The notes beneath the pieces were generated by a model. That model was not told the DNA's origin, did no database searches, and saw nothing but the letters and a program-made list of their open reading frames with translations. This document shows, in pieces, positions 34,469 through 44,570 of a DNA stretch of 64,000 nt. Origin of the DNA: Symsagittifera roscoffensis (lineage: Eukaryota; Xenacoelomorpha; Acoela; Convolutidae); assembly GCF_963678635.1 (NCBI RefSeq), contig NC_087065.1, positions 7,465,209 through 7,529,208 on the forward strand, read 5' to 3'. Numbering within the stretch: the stretch's first letter is position 1; the number at the start of each line of letters is the position of its first letter. The translations under genes were made by a program, and so were the position numbers.

Positions 34469-35489
34469 CAACTAACTCTTCTTTTTTTCGGCTCTGGATG
34501 AAATAATCAAAAAAGTTGAGCTCAGAGTAATTTTTTTCTTCAGACAAATTTTGGAATTTTAACTAGCATTTTTGGCGGAAAATATTGATGTCAGCTAAAA
34601 TGTTTTGATCCCTTCAGCTTAAAATAGTAAAACTTAGAGTTTGCCTGAAACCAAATTTTGGGAAGCGATGCTGATTTGAATATTGCCAAATTGGGCAATT
34701 TGGGATAATTTATGCTAATGATCATTCTAATTTTTATTAGAGCTTAAAGAACGCAGCAAATTAACTTGACAAAACTTTCACAAAACAATGAAAATAATGA
34801 TAACATTCCAATGATTATTAAAAATGTAAGATAATGCCAATAAAAGATTTGTCAACACAATTATTCACTGAATTTTGTATTCAAACTACTGAGTCAATTT
34901 CTTCAAACTACCGTCAAAATTTCACCTAATAATTAACCACAATGTAATCAAAAATAAATTAAATAGAACTCTAACTAGGGTAACCAAAAACTAATCCAAA
35001 CTAACCTTTCCCATTTTCTGATGTAAGTAAGAAACAAAAATTGTGATCAAAGTGTGCCTTAAATTTCAAAAAAATATATATAATTTGCTTGCAATCATTT
35101 GTTGGGAAACTCTATTGGTTTGATTTGTGCCATTTCTGCCAATTTGAGAAAAATAATGCGTGGGAACTTTCCATTTTCTCCTTAGAGCGTAATAAACGTG
35201 GCGAAACAAATTAGCTTAAAAAGCATTTAAAAATTTAAATAGGCTTGCTGATTGATTCAAAGTTTCAGTTAACAGACGCAAATTATATCAATTTGTCCAA
35301 AAAACAGCGTGTGGTGCTATTTGAAAAAAGCAACTTTATTTTACAACCCGCACCCAGTTTTGAAATAATCCGTTTCAACTTCAGCTTGTGTTTCAGTAAG
35401 TAATTCAGTTCTGAAATAATATGTTTCAGTTCAAAACGTCAGACCTGAAAAGGGTTGTGAAATCTTAAAATAATGCTTGCATACTTTAG

Positions 35490-35965
35490 GACAGGGTTAA
35501 TTCAGATCTAATTTCAGATCTGAAAACTAATTTTTCTTGGTTATTTCAAATCTTAAAAATTCTATTTCAGATCTAATTTCAGACCTGAATTTTTTTTCTC
35601 TGTTACTCAGATCTGTAAAATCATGATTCTGACTCATTTTTTGCTTTTCTTCTGTTTTTAAACTTCTGTTAGCTGCTAGCTGGTACTCAGCAAAGTGGCC
35701 ATTTGGAGACTTCTAAAACTGTTTCTCCAAGCTTTTTGAAACAATTGAAGAAGAAGTTGAGCTTAAAAAAAACTCTTTGTGTGATTATTCGGAAGTTTCT
35801 TTAACGCTAAATAATCTAACTATAATTGCGAATTGCACAAAAAGCAAAAAGATGAAACTCATTTGTTTGCGCAAATGCATATATTATAATGGAACAAACG
35901 GTTTTTCAGATATAATTTTAGATCTGAAATTTTTGTGTCTCAAGGTTTTTTCAGATCTGAAAATT
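35490..35965. repeat. Cluster of palindromic CAGATCTG / TTTCAGATCTGAAA motifs
   Basis: At least seven variants of TTTCAGATCTGAAA occur within 500 bp, some perfect palindromes. Related motifs (TTTTCAGATCCGAGAG, TTTCAGATCTTGC) continue on the far side of the LTR element, at 54917-54970, so the retroelement inserted into this repeat. Confidence 0.65.
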
Positions 35966-36016
35966 TCATTTTCAATTTAAAATTTTCAAATTCTAATCAA
36001 ATAATCCAAAATAAGT

Positions 36017-36020
36017 GTTT
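36017..36020. repeat. Target site duplication, left copy (GTTT)
   Basis: GTTT lies immediately outside the LTR that starts TGAGT. The same four bases follow the other LTR at 54916-54919. Four to six base duplications are normal for Ty3/Gypsy integrases. Because the LTR begins with T, a five-base reading (GTTTT) is also possible. Confidence 0.8.
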
Positions 36021-36430
36021 TGAGTCAGGACCGAAGTGTATAACTCATAGAGTAATTTCGGATAGGGTACACCGTCTGCTCGTCACGCTATCTTATTTTC
36101 GGCCGGATAGATTCGTGCAACTTCTTAGTCTAATACCGATCCTAATCTTACTCTTATACTATCTAGTCTCAGGTTGTTTAACTAGTCTCTGCTAAGCTCA
36201 ATAGATCTAGGGTATACTGGTTTATTGCGGCTGCTGAAGTACTCGGGAGAGTTCAAGTAATTTCTAAGTTAAATTCAAATCTCTCTGGTGCTGAAATTAC
36301 AAGTAATTTCAGCACTTACAAATAAGTGGGTTGTTAGTTAGATGGATCATAATTGGTTAATATTAAATACTTTACAGTGGTAAAATATCTAATTTATCCA
36401 ATCATAAAATGTAGTTTAGATCAGGTTCCA
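36021..36430 (-). repeat. 3' LTR
   Basis: This 410-bp repeat reads TGAGTCAGGACCG...AGGTTCCA on the plus strand; on the transcribed strand it starts TGG and ends TCA, the usual TG...CA. It carries a polyadenylation-type AATAAA on the minus strand at 36226-36221 and a palindrome at 36288-36315. It differs from the 5' LTR at four positions (near 36026, 36195, 36257 and 36351). Confidence 0.96.
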
Positions 36431-36440
36431 CCCATCCGGG
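36431..36440 (-). other. Weak polypurine tract candidate
   Basis: Directly upstream of the 3' LTR on the transcribed strand the sequence is CCCGGATGGG. The last seven bases are purines except one T. This is the expected place for the plus-strand primer, but the tract is shorter and less pure than usual. Confidence 0.4.
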
Positions 36441-36475
36441 TTTTACAGAGTTTTTTAGAATAGTCTTTCTGTAAT

Positions 36476-36887
36476 TCAAAGGATGGATGATGGACGTTGG
36501 TATTTGGCGAACATCATATTTCTTCTGGGTTCTCTTATTAGAGAAGTCCCAGATTCAATCGTTGTGTCTTCTCAAGACAACGACTGGGTTTTCGCAACAA
36601 ACTCAAATCTGATTTCAGAATGGTTGGCTATGTCAGGTTTTTCTGTTTCATTGCTGAGAACTTCTTTGTGTTTTGATCTTGTCTGGGAATGGCGTGGAGA
36701 TTGTGTGTGGAGGGGATGCCTGGTTACTCGGATCTGTACGTATACTTGAACATCGAGGTGGTCATTGGTCTAGTTCAATGAAGTCCTTTTCTGCGAAGTC
36801 AAGTCGTACTCTAAATCCTTTGAGTTGTGATTGTGGGCGGCATATTGATTGTGGTTGGCCATTCTCTTTCGAGTGTAGTGGGTTCAT
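36476..36887 (-). pseudogene. Possible accessory ORF before the 3' LTR, broken
   Basis: An ATG at 36887 opens a 41-codon frame ending at 36762. An overlapping frame, one base on, continues from about 36769 to a TGA at 36574-36572, and the same frame continues past this stop to a TGA at 36478-36476. The combined stretch has a protein-like, charged composition throughout, without the low-complexity look of chance ORFs. It may be a small accessory gene with one frameshift and one nonsense change. No similarity to a known family is recognised, and it could be chance. Confidence 0.3.
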
Positions 36888-38010
36888 TTTGTCTTTGGAT
36901 GTTCGTCTTTGGTGTTGTATGCTGATCTATATATTGCATAATATAATTTACATTTTATAAAACTTTTATTAGTTTAATGTTTTTTAATTATGATTTTGGT
37001 TAGTTGTTTTCACAAAAGCTTTTTGTTTTAGTTCAGTTATTTTGAAGAGTTACTCACCCTTGAGTAGCTCTTATTAAAAATAGGAGTGTGGTCACAAAGC
37101 GTGGATGTAGCACGGTGGGTTAGGCCGGCCATAGAGCATGCTCAGGACGTCCTCTTCTGGTGGGTTAGGCCAGGAGTGGGAGTATGATAGCATGCGGTTT
37201 TTGTGAGAGGTCCTGTTATGTGACAACGTTTTATGTTGGGTTTGTTGTGGTTTTTCTTATGTTTTGTTGGTTGTGTCTTTTTTTCAAAAATCAAATTGTT
37301 TGTGGTATGGGTTTGTCTTTCGACTTTTTTGTGTTTTATTATTTCTTTCTTAGACTTTATAATAGTCTTCAAAAGAATAAATTATCCAGTTTTAAACTGG
37401 GTTAATCCGGTTTGGGTACCGTTGGTTTCCTTTTCTTAGTCATGCTGTTATGCTATGTGTTGTGGTGTTTAGTAAGCTGCATTGGTTAGTTTTGTTTAGT
37501 TAAAGGAAAGGTTAAAGGAAAGTTTGAAACTTGTTATCGTGTGTTAGAGTTGTTGAGTGTGAAAGCTTGAAACTGAAATTCATTATTTAAACAATTCTTC
37601 GTGGGCGAGCTGTGCGAATTTGGATAGAACTCTTGTGCGAGTGAATGAAAATATCAAAAGGTTAGTACTGCATTTGCTTCTTATTAATTTACTACATAGA
37701 ATTTCAATTTTACTGCTAGTTGTTGGGAAAAATTAAGTTACAAATTTTCTTCATTATTAGATTTACTGCATTTGGGAAAAAATTTATAAATTAAATCATT
37801 GCATTGGTATTATTTTTATTTATTTATTTGGTGCAAAAAATTAATAGAGTTTTAAACAGTTTGAAGAAGTTTTCAATTTTCATTTTCTTTTGTGAATTTT
37901 TCAGATGATCGTTGGATGAAGGCTAAAATTCTAAAGAAGACATGAATAAAGAATGGTTAGTTTCTAATTTTAATAATTAGTTAATAATATGTATAGTTCA
38001 TACTTACCTG
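36888..38010 (-). other. Non-coding tail of the element between the post-env ORF and the 3' part
   Basis: No convincing ORF on the coding strand; a basic 76-codon ORF at 37372-37142 looks like low complexity. Two GGTTAGGCC-containing segments near 37120 and 37165 are similar to each other. Confidence 0.45.
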
Positions 38011-39528
38011 TTAGTCGTCGGGGAAGAAACCAAGGGGGAAGATGTCGTGGATGAGATCTGAAGTTGTTAGTAATTTAGCTAAGATGCGGATGATATTTTT
38101 AGTTTGAAGCAGTGGCCAAAGCAATTGAAGTGCTTTAATGGTGGTTAGTTCTTCGGTGCCAACTGCAAACTCATAAGGTGTGTTTTGGATTAGATTATAT
38201 AATTTGTGATTGAATTTAGTGTTGTGGATGAATTCTAAAATGGGGATTTCTATAGGCTGGACAAATTCGTGTGGGAGAAGAAAGGGTCGGGATTCTTCTG
38301 CGTTGAAGGTCTTGGTGATGGGACAAAAAATATACATTTGGGTTATGGGATCATAATTTCGAAGAATACCATGAAGGTTAGTATCTTTAATGCAATATGT
38401 GAAGTTAAGAAAGAATGGTGAGGTGTATTTGGAATTGATGAATTGAAAACGGTGGTGTGGTTGTCTGGAGGGAGTGTGTAGGTCGAAGTGATTTTGGATA
38501 AAATGATAATATGTATATGTGTGAGTTTGTTTAGTGCGCAACATAATATCGTGTGAGCAGTGCAAATCTCTTTCATGTGGTGCAAGGAATTGAAAGTTTA
38601 GTGAAAATATTTGGAAGCGTTCTTTAAAACTTTCGTAAGCTTGTGTGTCTGTTAGTGCTTCTGAAATGATGTGGTCAAATTTGCGGTCAAAGATATTGAG
38701 TGTAAATACATATGGTGTTTTAATGAAAAATTTTTCTGTGATTTGTGGGTTAGCGAAGCGATCGTCGTCTAAGAATTGATCTTGGTTAGTTCTGATGATG
38801 TTATGATCGTAATATTCTAGCGTATATTCGTTAGCTCGGGGTGCAGTGTATGTTTTTAGTGATTTTTTATATCCGATGTAAGTAAATTGTCTAGGTGTTA
38901 GTGGTGTAGTGAGTCGATATAGCATGTCCTTATTTCGTTCTATATCGATGTGAGTGTTAGATAAAGGTAAGCAAAGGGGATTAGTGAAATGATAATATGA
39001 GGTCCAAGGAAGGGTAGGCATTAAAACTTGTTCGTCTACAAAGTTACGTGTTTCGTTAGTGTCGTGAGGGGTGTTTAAGGTGTATTGTGGAAATGAGGGT
39101 AAGGTGATAGCTAAAAATTCTTTTGTATTAGTGTGATTTGGGTGATTTATATATTCACGGGCTGTTCCTGGTTTTGTTGGGAAAGGATGGTTGGGGAACT
39201 TTCTTTTAAAAGTGCGGTAAGCTCTATTAGTGCTGAGTGAAGATTCAGTAGATGTGGATGATGGTGCTAATGATTCGGTATAAATTGAAGAGGGTGTAGG
39301 GGTAGGAGGGTTGGATGAATCTATTGTGGATGAAATTTGGTTTATGATGGGGGTATCAAGGTGGTAGGGTTGTTGTTGTAATGTAATAAAGTTATCTAGT
39401 TCTGGGGAGATTTGGGGGGTATCTGGAGAATTGGATGATCGGTCTGAATGATGTGAAGAATAGGTTGGAGTGACTTGGGAAGCATAAGAGGGTGTAGAAT
39501 TGGTGGGGACGGGGTTATTTGGTAGCAT
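38011..39528 (-). CDS. Post-env ORF, main part (505 residues), unknown function
   Basis: The frame from ATG 39528 encodes a Pro/Ser/Thr-rich N-terminal 110 residues, then a basic junction (YRTFKRKFPNHPF) and about 380 residues of ordinary globular composition rich in aromatic residues, His and Asn, ending in a hydrophobic region (KNIIRILAKLL) and the acidic end GFFPDD. No transmembrane segment, signal peptide or known domain is seen. The frame stays open upstream of this ATG and overlaps the 140-codon ORF that begins at 39818; both have the same Pro/Ser/Asn-rich character, so they are probably two parts of one gene split by a frameshift near 39550. Its place between env and the LTR is that of regulatory or accessory genes in complex retroviruses, but there is no direct evidence for such a role. 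Confidence 0.7.
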   Translation of the reverse strand: MLPNNPVPTNSTPSYASQVTPTYSSHHSDRSSNSPDTPQISPELDNFITLQQQPYHLDTPIINQISSTIDSSNPPTPTPSSIYTESLAPSSTSTESSLSTNRAYRTFKRKFPNHPFPTKPGTAREYINHPNHTNTKEFLAITLPSFPQYTLNTPHDTNETRNFVDEQVLMPTLPWTSYYHFTNPLCLPLSNTHIDIERNKDMLYRLTTPLTPRQFTYIGYKKSLKTYTAPRANEYTLEYYDHNIIRTNQDQFLDDDRFANPQITEKFFIKTPYVFTLNIFDRKFDHIISEALTDTQAYESFKERFQIFSLNFQFLAPHERDLHCSHDIMLRTKQTHTYTYYHFIQNHFDLHTPSRQPHHRFQFINSKYTSPFFLNFTYCIKDTNLHGILRNYDPITQMYIFCPITKTFNAEESRPFLLPHEFVQPIEIPILEFIHNTKFNHKLYNLIQNTPYEFAVGTEELTTIKALQLLWPLLQTKNIIRILAKLLTTSDLIHDIFPLGFFPDD

Positions 39529-39818
39529 TGGTTGAAAAGGGGGTTGGGAAAAATTGAGGGGTTTGTGTGAAAATTATTGGATGGAGATGGTTCTGAGTCG
39601 GCAAATTCATCGGGGGTTTCAATATTCAGGTTATTGAGTTGTGATGTGGAGTATAAAACTGAGATGTGTGAATTAGTATCGGAATTCATGCCTGATGTTA
39701 CATTACTGGTTGGGAAATCGGGTGGCGGGAAAGCAAAAAGTGGTATTATTGTAATTGGAGTAGTGAGGTTGGTTGGGTGGGAATTTGAACGGTGTAGGGA
39801 TCCAAGTTGTCGGCTCAT
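39396..39818 (-). CDS. Post-env ORF, N-terminal part (140 residues), frameshifted
   Basis: The ATG at 39818 overlaps, as ATGA, the terminal stop (39817-39815) of the extended env frame, a tight gene junction that supports this start. The product is Pro/Ser/Asn-rich with no domain. The reading frame runs past the likely frameshift site near 39550 and its last 45 codons overlap the 505-residue ORF, so only the first 90 or so codons are likely native. Confidence 0.5.
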   Translation of the reverse strand: MSRQLGSLHRSNSHPTNLTTPITIIPLFAFPPPDFPTSNVTSGMNSDTNSHISVLYSTSQLNNLNIETPDEFADSEPSPSNNFHTNPSIFPNPLFNQCYQITPSPPILHPLMLPKSLQPILHIIQTDHPILQIPPKSPQN

Positions 39819-42433
39819 CGTGGGCTATAAAAATTATTATTTTGAGACTGAAAAGCGGTGGTATGGGGTATTTCTATAATTTGTTCATAAGTATTTTCAT
39901 CTTGTGAGTGGCGTGTCATTATATGTTGGATGGGACTTTGTGATATGGTTGGTCTAAAATTTGGATTATGTGTTATTGCTAAGTTTCAAAAATTACGTGG
40001 GACTAGGGATAATGGATGGTTATGTGGTAGGGGTGGTAACTGTGGTGCTGTTGGCGTTGTGTCTAAATTTTTATGTTCTTCGTCGTATGTGTTCTGTCTT
40101 GTTGCTATTTTTGTGTTGTGTTCTTTTATTTGTGCATCTAAAAGAATTTTGTTTATTGATGTAGAAAAAATTCCAAAAAATCCTGCAAATAGTATGCGTG
40201 CTACACTTGCTTGTCTATTGACTTGTGTGTGTATAGCACATGTGTTATAGATTCCTTTTAAGAGTGAAAAAAGAAATCCAACAAAGTTAAACATTGCGTA
40301 TAAAATAGTCAGTTTTTCTAAGATGTAGTAGGGCCATCCTAGAAAATCAAGAATTTCATTCTTGAGTGTAACAAAGCTAAAAATATTGATAGGTGATATA
40401 TCTTGGGGACGGTATTTTTCACCGTTTAGATATATATAATCTTTAATGTCTTTAAAATATCCGCTATAGTCTTGCGTATAGATGTCTGCAAATCCTGCGG
40501 TTTCGGCAAGTTTGCGGAAGTTTTGGTCAATTGATTGTCTTTGTATTGTGTCCATTTGTGTTAATAATTCTTGGAATTGTTGTGTTCTAATGTGATGTTG
40601 AATATCTGATTTTGAGTATATTCCTATTGATTGTAAGTCTATATTTGGGTTTCGAGCGATAGCGCGAATGCTTTCTGGTGAAAATTTTTTGAGTGATTGC
40701 ATTAATGTGGGATATGGGGTGAGAAGGTAATATTTATCTTCATCAGGGTTTAGTTGTACTACATTGTGGCTATTTTCTGATCCACATGGGACTGCGGTAT
40801 CCCAGAAATAGGTTCTTCTTGAAAGTGTGTCAACGAAATGTACTTTGTTCTTATAAAAGATAGGGATTCTTTTATAGCATCGTTTGTCTTCAAAAACGTA
40901 TAGTGGTGATACTTTTTTGGTACAAGTATAAAACCATAAAATGTTTCCTTCATAATCTAAAAAATTTGATCTATTTCCTGATAGTAAATATCCTGCGTAG
41001 GGTATTTTTAATACTGCTAGTGCAAGTGATTGTAATATTTGTGTTCTTTCTAATTCGCATAGTTGGTGTAGTGTTTCTAATTCAGAGAGTGACATTTCTT
41101 GAAAAATTCGGCTAATCGTGTAGTCTAGTTTCATATCTAAGTGAATATCATAGTGAATATTACCGAAATATGTACTATTCATTAGTGATAGTTCTTGTAA
41201 ACGTGTGCTTTGGTCGTCTTGGGGCTTTAAATGTCCACCAGGTTGACCTGTATTTTTTTGAAAATGAACTGGTATGTATGATGTTCCTTCATTTGGAGGA
41301 TGACTTGTGGCGTATGGGTCGACTTTTGTTTTTCCAGTGGTCATGTCGAATCCTTTTTCGTATTCAACTAGTATTTCGGAGTATTGTGTTTTGTGAAGTG
41401 GGTTTCTGTATTTACATGCAAGTTCTGTTTCTTGATATATTTGAAAACGTGTTAATTTATTTTCTATATTATGAATGTTTCTAAAATTAGAACTTATTTT
41501 TCGTAATGGATTTACTTGTTCATATGGTATTGATTGTATAAAATATTTTTCGTGAAATTTTATCATACGAGCGTGTATTTTTGCTACTTGAAATGTTGTA
41601 CATGTGTCTTCGGGGAACCAAACAATTGTTGCTTGTGTTCTTGTTGTAGGGTCACAATAGCCTTGGTCGTTTTTACAAGGTAATCTAATTCCTTGATAGA
41701 TCATTGTGTTGTCTGATAAATCTCGTGTGAGTTGATTTTTTTCGAGTTGTATTTTCCAATCGAAAAACATTAATTCTTGGTATCCTTTATTTTTTGTGTC
41801 TGCTTTGCAGTTTGATGGGTTATTTATACCAATGTGTGGTATCCAGTGTTTATCGTGCATGTCATAGGTTAATCGTCCGTGTGCGCCGTTATATGGGTAC
41901 TTTTCATCTAATTTTATATGTCCTTGATATCTTTCAAGTTCTGCTTGATGTACAGAATCTGAAAAAACTTGGAAATATACTAACTTTCTATCTGTGTTTT
42001 TATTTTTTGTGATGTTTAGTCGGAGTAACTCGTTTTTACAATCTTCGGGATTGAGATGTAAAAGTCGTTCTATATTACTCTGGTAGAATGATTCATGGTC
42101 AAGTCGGTTTTTATTTCCGTTTGAGACTTGTGAACAATGTACTTTCTTTTCAGAAAATGTTGCTGTGAATTTATATCCTATAACTGTAGTTGCTCGGGCT
42201 TTTGAATAGAGTGTCGCTATTACATTTGTTGTTTCTATGGCTTGTGGTTCTGTTTCGCATTGTGATACTTGATTTATTGCATATTTGTGTAGTGTTTTTT
42301 GTTCGTTTTCTTCACAATCGTAATGTGTTACTAATAAATCTTGTGGTCCTGTGCGGGGGGAAGGGTTTATGTTTTGATTTGAGGTTATTAGAAAAAGGAG
42401 TTGGAGAAAAATTAAAATTTTTAGAATATACAT
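39815..42433 (-). CDS. env-like: Envelope-like glycoprotein (815 residues to first stop; frame continues to 872)
   Basis: From ATG 42433 the protein starts with a hydrophobic signal peptide (residues 1-18), followed by a cysteine-bearing ectodomain of about 680 residues with N-glycosylation sequons (NIT, NRS, NST) and conserved-looking Cys pairs, e.g. THYDCEENEQ near residue 40 and FYTCTKKVSP in the second half. Two hydrophobic segments follow (about 700-725 and 746-765), then a cytoplasmic-type tail with PTAP (about 793-796). A TGA at 39988-39986 ends the ORF, but the frame stays open for 56 more codons, including a YEQII (YxxΦ-type) sorting-like motif, to a TGA that overlaps the next ATG. 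The Cys/Pro/aromatic pattern of the second half recalls the gB-like (class III) glycoproteins of chuviruses, which metazoan retroelements are known to have captured. That assignment is inference; membrane glycoprotein is firm. Confidence 0.75.
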
Positions 42434-43752
42434 GTGTATGACAATCCTGAGTATGGGTTATAAAATGTGATGTAACCAATTGTCTTTTTTGTATATCTGT
42501 CGTATTTGTATATTACTTCAGTTGTTATAAATGGTGGTGGTAGGGATTGAGCTGTTATATTTGGTGGATTTAATGGATAGGGATGTTGAGTAATGTTGTT
42601 TAATTTAACCGTGATTTCAAATTTTAATTGTAGACTATTCTGTTGGAGTATTTGGATGTTATGAGCACGAATGTCTTCGTGAATGTCTTGTCTTTATTGT
42701 AGTCTATTTAGTGCCCAATTGTGGAGTCGGTTACTTTCTAGGTGTTGTCCAAATAATGGTGGAGGTGCTGTGAATGTATTCCAGTCTAGTCTTAAAGGAA
42801 TATTTGTTGACGATTGTTCTCGATATCTAGCGTCGAGGTTATTTGGGAAATTTAAGTTAAAAGGTGGTGGTGAAATCTGGCTTATTGATGGTGTTGATGG
42901 TAGTGATAATGTTTCTGGTAGTGATGAGGATGTTGTTGTATCCGTAGAAATATCTATTGGATCATTGACTAAATTTAGTTCACCTTGCGTAAATGAATGT
43001 GTTGTCCAATATGGTAGTCGTGATGCCTGGTTTGGGGGGTTAAAGGGATTTTCACGTATTTGTTCAGATGTTGGTGTTGAACCTAAGTAATCTGATGGTA
43101 GACTTGAGGTGCTACGTTGTGAAAGAAGTGTAGGGGTTTCTGGTAATATACCAATGGGGTTTTCTGGATTGTTTTGTGATGGGGATTGAGGTATATCAAA
43201 ATGAACTCGGGGAGTTTGAAAATTTCTGTTTCGTCGAGGATGTATAATTTGTCTATTTATTTCGACTGAATTTTGGTTTTGACTAGGATTTCTTATTCTA
43301 CTTAATTCTTGTGGTAGTGTTGGGTATAAGTTATATGTTGGTTCGCTTAGAGGTGCTTGTCGTTGAACTGGTTCTAGTGGTTCTGATAAGCGAGCGTGTC
43401 GTTCTTGAAAGGTATATGGGTTATCTTGAAAGGAAATTCGTGTAGATGTTTGAGGATTTTGGGTAGTTGAAAGTGGTGTCGGGTTTTCTTGGGATGATGT
43501 CGGTGAAGACTGACTATGTGACTGTTGGGTAGCAATTTTTGATAGCTTTTTTGGTCTATTCTTTTAGTGAAAAAATTTATGTTTATTGTAGTATTCTTCT
43601 AGAAAAAGAATTAGGAGGATTGTTGCTAGGGCGAATGTGATAATTGCTTTCTTTATACATTTGCATATTGTCACGATGAGAGATGATAGAAATGTTATAA
43701 AAATTACAAATAGTAAAAAAATATCTGTTCTACTAAAAATGGTTCGTATTAT
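42421..43752 (-). pseudogene. Met-less 444-codon frame: two membrane segments plus Pro/Ser-rich body
   Basis: A single frame runs from 43752 to the TAA at 42423-42421, interrupted only by TAA at codon 63 (43566-43564) and TAA at codon 353 (42696-42694). Codons 1-62 encode two hydrophobic helices (IFLLFVIFITFLSSLIVTIC and AIITFALATILLILF) separated by a short basic loop. The next 290 codons are Pro/Ser/Thr/Asn-rich and the last 90 are more ordinary, ending 13 nt inside the env start. There is no ATG at the head of the frame, so expression would need splicing, a non-AUG start or frameshifting. The continuous protein-like composition across both stops argues that this is one gene with two nonsense changes, or uses readthrough. 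Unknown family. Confidence 0.5.
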
Positions 43753-44570
43753 TTAGATAAGTTTTGTGAATCGTACCTGTGGATTTAGTCGATAGCTTTT
43801 GAAAGTTGGAGGTATAGTTCAAATATGGAATAGAAAATTTAAAAAATGTTGCAAAAAATGATTAAGATTATTACAAAAGATTCAATGATATCAAAAAGAA
43901 ATATTACAAAGGTTTTAAGTATCGTAAAAAATTGTTTGAGGTTTGTGATAATTATAGTGACTGATTGAGAGAAGAGCATTTACGAAATGACTTCTTGATC
44001 GAATATTTTTTGTTGTTTGGGGCAATTTTCAAGTGTGGTCGGATTATTTATTGGTTTTTTGACAAGTGGGTTGAGTTTTGTGAAAAATTGTTGGGGGCAA
44101 TTTTTATGGTGATCGGGAGGTCTTCTTTTTCTTTATTTTCATTTGTCAAATGATCTGGGGTACTTTTGAGATTTCTATACTTTAGGCTAATTAAAATGGT
44201 CGTTCTTTTACTTTAGGCTAATTTAACATATTTGTTTGGGGGATATTTGAGGTCTGAGTTGGGGAAATATTGTTGATCTTTGGTTTATTAGATAAGGGAG
44301 GGTTATGATATTATGGTGATATTTATTTTAGTTGTCAAGTTGGAGTGGTTTGCTTATTTTTGACCTGGAGGTCGTAAAGTTATAGTTATAGATATGCCTG
44401 GAGTTTAATATTTTTCGTCTAGTTGGTTTGTGTTAGAGTTATAGCAGGTGACGGATTGGATGAATCCTATTGGCTAATTTTGAACTAGAATCGCTGCGTG
44501 TTTGTCAGCATGTTATTTTGAAAAATGAAAATTCAAATGTTTCAAAGGTCTAAGATTGTGAAATACAAAA
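43753..44570 (-). other. Region between pol and the Met-less frame, short ORF remnants
   Basis: Apart from the 46-residue hydrophobic ORF at 43979-43839, a frame without Met at about 44210-44060 has a protein-like composition ending in a stop. The rest is AT-rich without clear coding signal. A splice acceptor for an env-type mRNA would be expected here (for example CCATTTTTAG near 43737), but this is not proven. Confidence 0.4.
43839..43979 (-). CDS. 46-residue hydrophobic micro-protein candidate
   Basis: ATG at 43979 opens a short frame ending in TAA at 43841-43839. The predicted peptide is almost entirely hydrophobic after residue 8, with a cluster TFVIFLFDIIESFVIILIIF that could span a membrane, one internal Asp and Glu. 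It precedes another two-helix membrane segment (43752-43567), so the pol-env interval seems to be rich in small membrane-protein coding potential. AT-rich DNA produces Phe/Ile/Leu-rich peptides by chance, so confidence is low. Confidence 0.3.
   Translation of the reverse strand: MLFSQSVTIIITNLKQFFTILKTFVIFLFDIIESFVIILIIFCNIF

Larger units (their letters stand above)
33353..36016. other. Intergenic sequence, no gene seen
   Basis: No recognisable gene. It contains a hAT MITE (34119-34468) and, at about 35400-36000, a region rich in palindromic CAGATCTG variants listed separately. Confidence 0.5.

Noticed and set aside
39577-40250. Plus-strand ORFs of 100 and 106 codons rich in Cys, Val and Leu
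   Set aside because: They are antisense shadows of the post-env ORF and env; Cys/Val/Leu-rich content follows from Thr/Asn-rich coding on the other strand.
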